From assembly GCA_020025655.1 (NCBI GenBank), contig JAHHRR010000017.1:1-36052 (forward strand): a stretch of DNA of 36,052 nucleotides. Reading direction: 5' to 3'. The notes below the pieces were generated by a model that saw only the letters and a program-made list of their open reading frames with translations, made no database searches and was not told the origin of the DNA. Of this stretch, positions 33,016 to 36,052 are shown in pieces. Made by a program: the position numbers and the translations under genes. Position 1 is the first letter of the stretch. The number at the start of each line of letters is the position of its first letter. The stretch is from Oscillospiraceae bacterium. GTDB lineage: Bacteria > Bacillota > Clostridia > Oscillospirales > Oscillospiraceae.

Positions 33016-33848
33016 AAATTGCAGTATTAAGCGGCAAAGGCGGCACCGGAAAAACATTCAGCTCGGTAAATCTGGCTGCCGCAGCCGGAAACGCAGTATA
33101 TGTGGACTGCGATGTTGAAGAGCCGAACGGCAGGCTGTTTTTTAAGCCTGAAAATGTTAATTCCACAGCTGTTTCAGTTAAGATTCCGCTTATAAATCCC
33201 ATGAAGTGTACCGGCTGCCGTAAATGTGTTGATTTCTGTCAGTTCCACGCAATGGCTTTCGTAAGGAACAGACCTATGATTTTCCCTGCAATCTGTCATG
33301 CCTGCGGAGGATGCAGTATAATCTGTCCGGAGGATGCAGTAAATGAGACTCAGCGGGTTATAGGCTATGTAGAAAGCGGTTCTCACAACGGCGTAAAAGT
33401 CGTTACAGGCGTTATGAACCCCGGTGAGGAATCTGGTGTACCGCTCATCAAAGAAGCCCTCAGAGAAGGCTTTGCGTTCGGTGGAGACGTTATTATAGAC
33501 TGTCCCCCCGGAAGTGCCTGCGCAGTAATGGAAAGCGTTTCAATGTCTGATTACTGTGTTCTCATTGCAGAGCCCACAGCCTTCGGTCTGCACAACTTCA
33601 GAATGGTTTATGAGCTTGTAAGCCTTATGGGCAAGCCCTGCTGTGCCGTTATAAATAAGGAGTCCGAGCCTTACGCTCCGCTGAACAGCTATTGTGAAGA
33701 GCACAATATTCCCATTGCGCTTAGAATACCTTACAGCGACAAGCTGGCTTCTATCGGTGCAAAAGCCGATATTGCCGCCGAGGAGGATAATGACTGTAAG
33801 GAAATGTTCTCCGGACTTCTGGAGTATATCAGGGAGGCAGTTAAGTGA
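33012..33848 (+). CDS. MinD/Mrp-type ATPase with two [4Fe-4S] ferredoxin motifs (first copy)
   Basis: P-loop ATPase of the SIMIBI class, 278 residues. The deviant Walker A GKGGTGKT is at 8-15 and DCDVEEPN at 32-39. A ferredoxin insertion follows, with Cys66, Cys69, Cys72, Cys76 and Cys95, Cys98, Cys101, Cys105. The rest of the ATPase fold contains IIDCPPGSAC. Relatives include the Fe-S ATPases of the Desulfovibrio orange-protein operons and NBP35/ApbC-type cluster carriers. A role in loading or reducing a metal cluster on the NifX-like proteins is inferred. It overlaps both neighbours by four bases. Confidence 0.92.
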   Translation: MKIAVLSGKGGTGKTFSSVNLAAAAGNAVYVDCDVEEPNGRLFFKPENVNSTAVSVKIPLINPMKCTGCRKCVDFCQFHAMAFVRNRPMIFPAICHACGGCSIICPEDAVNETQRVIGYVESGSHNGVKVVTGVMNPGEESGVPLIKEALREGFAFGGDVIIDCPPGSACAVMESVSMSDYCVLIAEPTAFGLHNFRMVYELVSLMGKPCCAVINKESEPYAPLNSYCEEHNIPIALRIPYSDKLASIGAKADIAAEEDNDCKEMFSGLLEYIREAVK

Positions 33849-34708
33849 AAAAGTTACTGATTCTCAGCGGTAAGGGCGGTACCGGAAAAACTACAACCGC
33901 CGCTTCATTTATACGCTTTTCTCAGGCAGAAGCTTTCGCTGACTGCGATGTGGATGCGCCTAATCTGCACCTTGTAACAAAGCTCAGCACAGAGCCGGAG
34001 TACAAAACATATTACGGCATGGATAAGGCTGCAATCGACCCCGCAAAATGCCTTAACTGCGGCAAATGTGCATCCGTCTGCCGTTTTGATGCCATAAAAA
34101 CTGCCGACAGTCATTTTGAGATTGATGAATTCGGCTGTGAAGGCTGTGCCGTCTGCACTCTTGTCTGTCCTGCAAAAGCAATCAGCATGGGCAAAGACGA
34201 GTCCGGAACGCTCCGCCTTTTCAAAGATGAAAAGACCTTTGCAACCGCCGAGCTGAAAATGGGCCGAGGTAATTCCGGAAAGCTTGTAAGCGAGGTTAAA
34301 GCTGTTATGAGTGAGGCCGCCGGTGAAGCACGGCTTGCAGTTATAGACGGCTCTCCCGGAATAGGCTGCCCTGTTATTGCCTCTGTCACCGGTGTTGATA
34401 TGGCACTTATCGTAACCGAGCCCAGTGCATCCGGCCTGTCGGATTTAAAGCGGCTTTTACACACTGCCGAAATTTTACAGGTTAAGGTTGCAGTCTGTGT
34501 AAACAAATATGATGCCTGCCCCGAAAAGGCAGAAGAGATAAAAGCCTTCTGTACAGAAAACGCAATCCCCTTTGCGGGTGTCCTGCCTTTTGATAAAAAG
34601 GCTTCTCATGCAATAAATGCAGGTCTCAGCATAGCCGATATTGACTGCCCGCTGAGAGATGCACTAAAGAACGTATACGACAAAACTATGTCTCTTATGG
34701 AGGTTTAG
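33845..34708 (+). CDS. MinD/Mrp-type ATPase with two [4Fe-4S] ferredoxin motifs (second copy)
   Basis: Paralogue of the preceding gene, 287 residues, with a GTG start inside a GTGA overlap. Walker A GKGGTGKT is at 9-16, DCDVDAPN at 33-40, and ferredoxin Cys at 69, 72, 75, 79 and 98, 101, 104, 108. IDGSPGIGCPV is the switch-II-like region. The two copies are clearly diverged, so they may form a heterodimer as paired genes of this type are thought to do in orange-protein operons. Coupled translation would give equal amounts. It is followed after three bases by the CGGC-domain gene. Confidence 0.92.
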   Translation: MKKLLILSGKGGTGKTTTAASFIRFSQAEAFADCDVDAPNLHLVTKLSTEPEYKTYYGMDKAAIDPAKCLNCGKCASVCRFDAIKTADSHFEIDEFGCEGCAVCTLVCPAKAISMGKDESGTLRLFKDEKTFATAELKMGRGNSGKLVSEVKAVMSEAAGEARLAVIDGSPGIGCPVIASVTGVDMALIVTEPSASGLSDLKRLLHTAEILQVKVAVCVNKYDACPEKAEEIKAFCTENAIPFAGVLPFDKKASHAINAGLSIADIDCPLRDALKNVYDKTMSLMEV

Positions 34709-34711
34709 CTT

Positions 34712-35044
34712 ATGAAGCTTGGAATTATACGCTGTATGCAGACTGAGGACTACTGTCCCGGTACCACTGATTTTAAGATGATTCAGAATCATCAGGGTGC
34801 TTTTGAGGGTGTGGAAGAGCCTATCGAGCTTGTGGGCTTTGCCAACTGCGGAGGCTGCCCCGGAAAACGTGCGCTTCTGAGAGCCAAAGAAATGGTTCGC
34901 CGTGGAGCAGATACCATTGCTTTTGCATCATGCATCCAGAAAGGAACACCCATCGGCTATCCATGCCCCTTTGCAAAGAAAATGCGTGATGTAGTTGAAA
35001 AGGGTCTGGGGCCTGATGTAAAAATCATAGATTATACACACTGA
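34712..35044 (+). CDS. CGGC-domain protein
   Basis: Small putative metal-binding protein of 110 residues. The family's CGGC motif is NCGGCPG (45-51, Cys46 and Cys49). Further Cys are at 8, 15, 74 and 85, the pattern IRC...YCPG...SC...PCP typical of the family, whose function is unknown. GGAGG inside the end of the ATPase gene serves as ribosome site. As the last gene of the tightly packed first operon it is likely part of the same cluster-handling system. A 12-bp hairpin spans its stop codon. Confidence 0.88.
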   Translation: MKLGIIRCMQTEDYCPGTTDFKMIQNHQGAFEGVEEPIELVGFANCGGCPGKRALLRAKEMVRRGADTIAFASCIQKGTPIGYPCPFAKKMRDVVEKGLGPDVKIIDYTH

Positions 35045-35058
35045 GAGTATAATCTATG
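35026..35058. other. hairpin across the stop codon of the CGGC gene
   Basis: CATAGATTATAC (35026-35037) and GTATAATCTATG (35047-35058), perfect 12-bp arms, 9-base loop containing the TGA stop. No U tract follows, so it is more likely an mRNA 3' stabiliser or ribosome-linked element than a terminator. Confidence 0.5.
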
Positions 35059-35106
35059 CCTTAATAAATTCTGCTGCACAGGCCTTTTGCAGTATGAATA
35101 TCCTAA

Positions 35107-35138
35107 AGAGATAACGGGCCGCAGGCTCAATTATCTCT
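35107..35138. other. long hairpin in the intergenic region
   Basis: AGAGATAA (35107-35114) / TTATCTCT (35131-35138) with an inner GGGCC/GGCTC stem (35116-35128), about 13 base pairs. It is followed by CTT only. Possible weak terminator or processing site between the two operons. Confidence 0.5.
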
Positions 35139-35175
35139 CTTCCGGTCAGATGATTGTAATTTAATAAAATATCTG

Positions 35176-35204
35176 TTGAACCGGAAGCTAAAACACGCTA
35201 TTAT
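35176..35204 (+). promoter_or_regulatory. promoter of the NifX-desulfoferrodoxin unit
   Basis: TTGAAC (35176-35181) and TATTAT (35199-35204), spacer 17; the -10 box overlaps the palindrome at 35201-35223. Confidence 0.6.
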
Positions 35205-35223
35205 ATGTCTAAAGGACATATAA
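35201..35223. promoter_or_regulatory. 23-base inverted repeat, probable operator
   Basis: TTATATGTC (35201-35209) and GACATATAA (35215-35223), perfect 9-bp arms around TAAAG. It covers the -10 box and start point, the classic repressor position. The GACATAT core also appears at the start point of the operon that begins at 31898. Confidence 0.65.
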
Positions 35224-35259
35224 AAATATAATAATTTTACATTAAAGGAGTTCTTTATA

Positions 35260-35631
35260 ATGAAAATCGCTGTATCATGTAACGGAAGCAATATCTGGGC
35301 CCATTTCGGTCACTGTGAGAATTTCATGATGTTTGATGTTGAGGACGGCAAAATTGTCTCTTCCGAGAGCATTCCCAACCCCGGTCACAAGCCCGGTTTC
35401 CTTCCCAACTTCCTTGCAGACCGTGGAGCAAATGTTATAATTTCCGGCGGTATGGGCGGCGGCGCAGTTGACATCTTCAACGAAAGAGGCGTTGAGGTTG
35501 TTTTAGGTGCCTCCGGCGATGCACAGACTGCTGTTGAGAAGTTCCTTAAAGGTGAGCTTGTCTCCACCGGCGAAGTCTGCCAGCATCATGACCACGACCA
35601 CGAAGACGGACACAGCTGCGGAAATCACTGA
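35260..35631 (+). CDS. NifX/NifB-like protein with His-rich tail
   Basis: Protein of 123 residues. The NifX-type fold is complete, with HFGHC at 15-19, FDVEDGKIV, ISGGMGGGAVDIF and a final TAVEKFLKGEL helix. After residue 107 it carries a tail with seven His plus Asp, Glu and Cys120 (109-123), which should bind metal ions such as Ni, Zn, Cu or Fe. Its HFGH motif makes it closer to the NifX half of the DUF134 fusion than to the 32659-33015 protein. AAAGGAG precedes the ATG. It has its own promoter with a palindromic operator. The desulfoferrodoxin gene follows after 34 bases and is probably co-transcribed. Confidence 0.9.
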   Translation: MKIAVSCNGSNIWAHFGHCENFMMFDVEDGKIVSSESIPNPGHKPGFLPNFLADRGANVIISGGMGGGAVDIFNERGVEVVLGASGDAQTAVEKFLKGELVSTGEVCQHHDHDHEDGHSCGNH

Positions 35632-35665
35632 TTAAATTTTTAATATAATCTAGGGGGTATAAACC

Positions 35666-36040
35666 ATGGAGCAGAAATTTTTTATCTGTAAGCACTGCGG
35701 CAATATAATTGCCAAGGTTAAGGACGCCGGTGTTCCCGTAGTATGCTGCGGTGAAAGAATGACCGAGCTTGTCCCCGGCACCACTGAAGCTGCAACCGAG
35801 AAGCACATTCCCGTATATGAAGTCAGGGACAATGTAGTAAATGTCACTGTGGGCGCTGTTGAGCATCCTATGCTGGACGTTCACTACATCGAGTGGATTT
35901 CTCTCCAGACCAATTTCGGCAACCAGAGAAAGACTCTGAATCCCGGCGATGCACCCAAGGCAAGCTTTGCTCTGCTGGACGGCGAAAAGGTTGAGGCTGT
36001 TTACGCATACTGCAACCTGCACGGTCTCTGGAAGGGCTGA
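35666..36040 (+). CDS. dfx: desulfoferrodoxin (superoxide reductase)
   Basis: Reduces superoxide to hydrogen peroxide in anaerobes; 124 residues. The N-terminal desulforedoxin-type FeCys4 centre has Cys8, Cys11, Cys27 and Cys28. The active FeHis4Cys centre uses His47, His67, His73, Cys116 and His119, and the EKHIP loop (45-49) carries the catalytic Glu-Lys pair. Both centres are complete. AGGGGGT precedes the ATG. TATAAT at 35644-35649 has no good -35 partner, so I favour read-through from the NifX gene. The link to a metal-cluster operon suggests the unit is used under oxygen or iron stress; that is inference. Confidence 0.95.
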   Translation: MEQKFFICKHCGNIIAKVKDAGVPVVCCGERMTELVPGTTEAATEKHIPVYEVRDNVVNVTVGAVEHPMLDVHYIEWISLQTNFGNQRKTLNPGDAPKASFALLDGEKVEAVYAYCNLHGLWKG

Positions 36041-36052
36041 TTTTTCAGCAAA

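Noticed and set aside
31898..35631. Nitrogenase (nif) cluster
   Set aside because: Only NifX/NifB-C-like cofactor-binding domains are present; nifH, nifD, nifK, nifE, nifN and a radical SAM nifB are all absent.
1..36052. CRISPR array, insertion sequence, prophage or integration site
   Set aside because: No regularly spaced repeats, transposase, integrase or target duplications were seen; the region reads as stable core and accessory chromosome.

Overview
The window looks like chromosomal DNA from an anaerobic Firmicute of class Clostridia, most likely Oscillospirales/Ruminococcaceae-like; the family and genus are a guess. Evidence: a long Gram-positive-type SRP RNA lying just upstream of dnaX-ybaB, an rpoB-rpoC-rpsL-rpsG-fusA-tuf block, a desulfoferrodoxin, and many ferredoxin-type proteins. 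I see no insertion sequence, phage gene, CRISPR array or origin.

Layout. (1) 1-3580: nagB (+) converges on a radical SAM/SPASM gene (-), which lies downstream of a GH2 glycosidase (-) across an intrinsic terminator. (2) 3650-6355: ybaB and dnaX (-), the SRP RNA (-) and a divergently transcribed tRNA-Ala(CGC) (+). (3) 6489-9574: a HxxxDG acyltransferase-like gene plus a zinc-ribbon membrane protein (-), divergent from an HSL-type alpha/beta hydrolase (+), with an inverted repeat between them. (4) 9774-14316 (+): phosphofructokinase, a small unknown protein, an EFR1-type flavodoxin/ferredoxin fusion, a CDP-diglyceride synthetase and a lipid kinase. (5) 14357-17716 (-): an envelope-glycan operon with a phosphodiester-glycosidase (NAGPA-like) protein, an unknown membrane-anchored protein and a GT2-GtrA fusion. 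(6) 17937-30003 (-): rpoB-rpoC, then the str operon with its own promoter, a terminator-like hairpin in its leader and a structured rpsL-rpsG gap. (7) 30293-31699 (+): a GT-C-like membrane glycosyltransferase, then tRNA-Leu(GAG) behind an unusual twin-hairpin leader. (8) 31898-36040 (+): a metal-cluster operon.

The last region is the best candidate for a poorly described system. It has a DUF134 helix-turn-helix protein fused through a Cys-rich linker to a NifX/NifB-like domain, a second NifX-like protein, two MinD/Mrp-type ATPases that each carry two [4Fe-4S] ferredoxin motifs, a CGGC-domain protein, a third NifX-like protein with a His-rich tail, and desulfoferrodoxin. No nitrogenase gene is present. 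The set resembles the anaerobe-specific orange-protein (ORP) gene family known from Desulfovibrio, but here a one-component DUF134-NifX fusion may be the regulator. Both promoters of the region carry GACATAT/ATATGTC sequence at or near the transcription start, which suggests shared control.

Promoters and terminators were found by eye as sigma-A-like hexamers and hairpins with U tracts. Functional names come from motifs in the translated sequences. No database search was possible.
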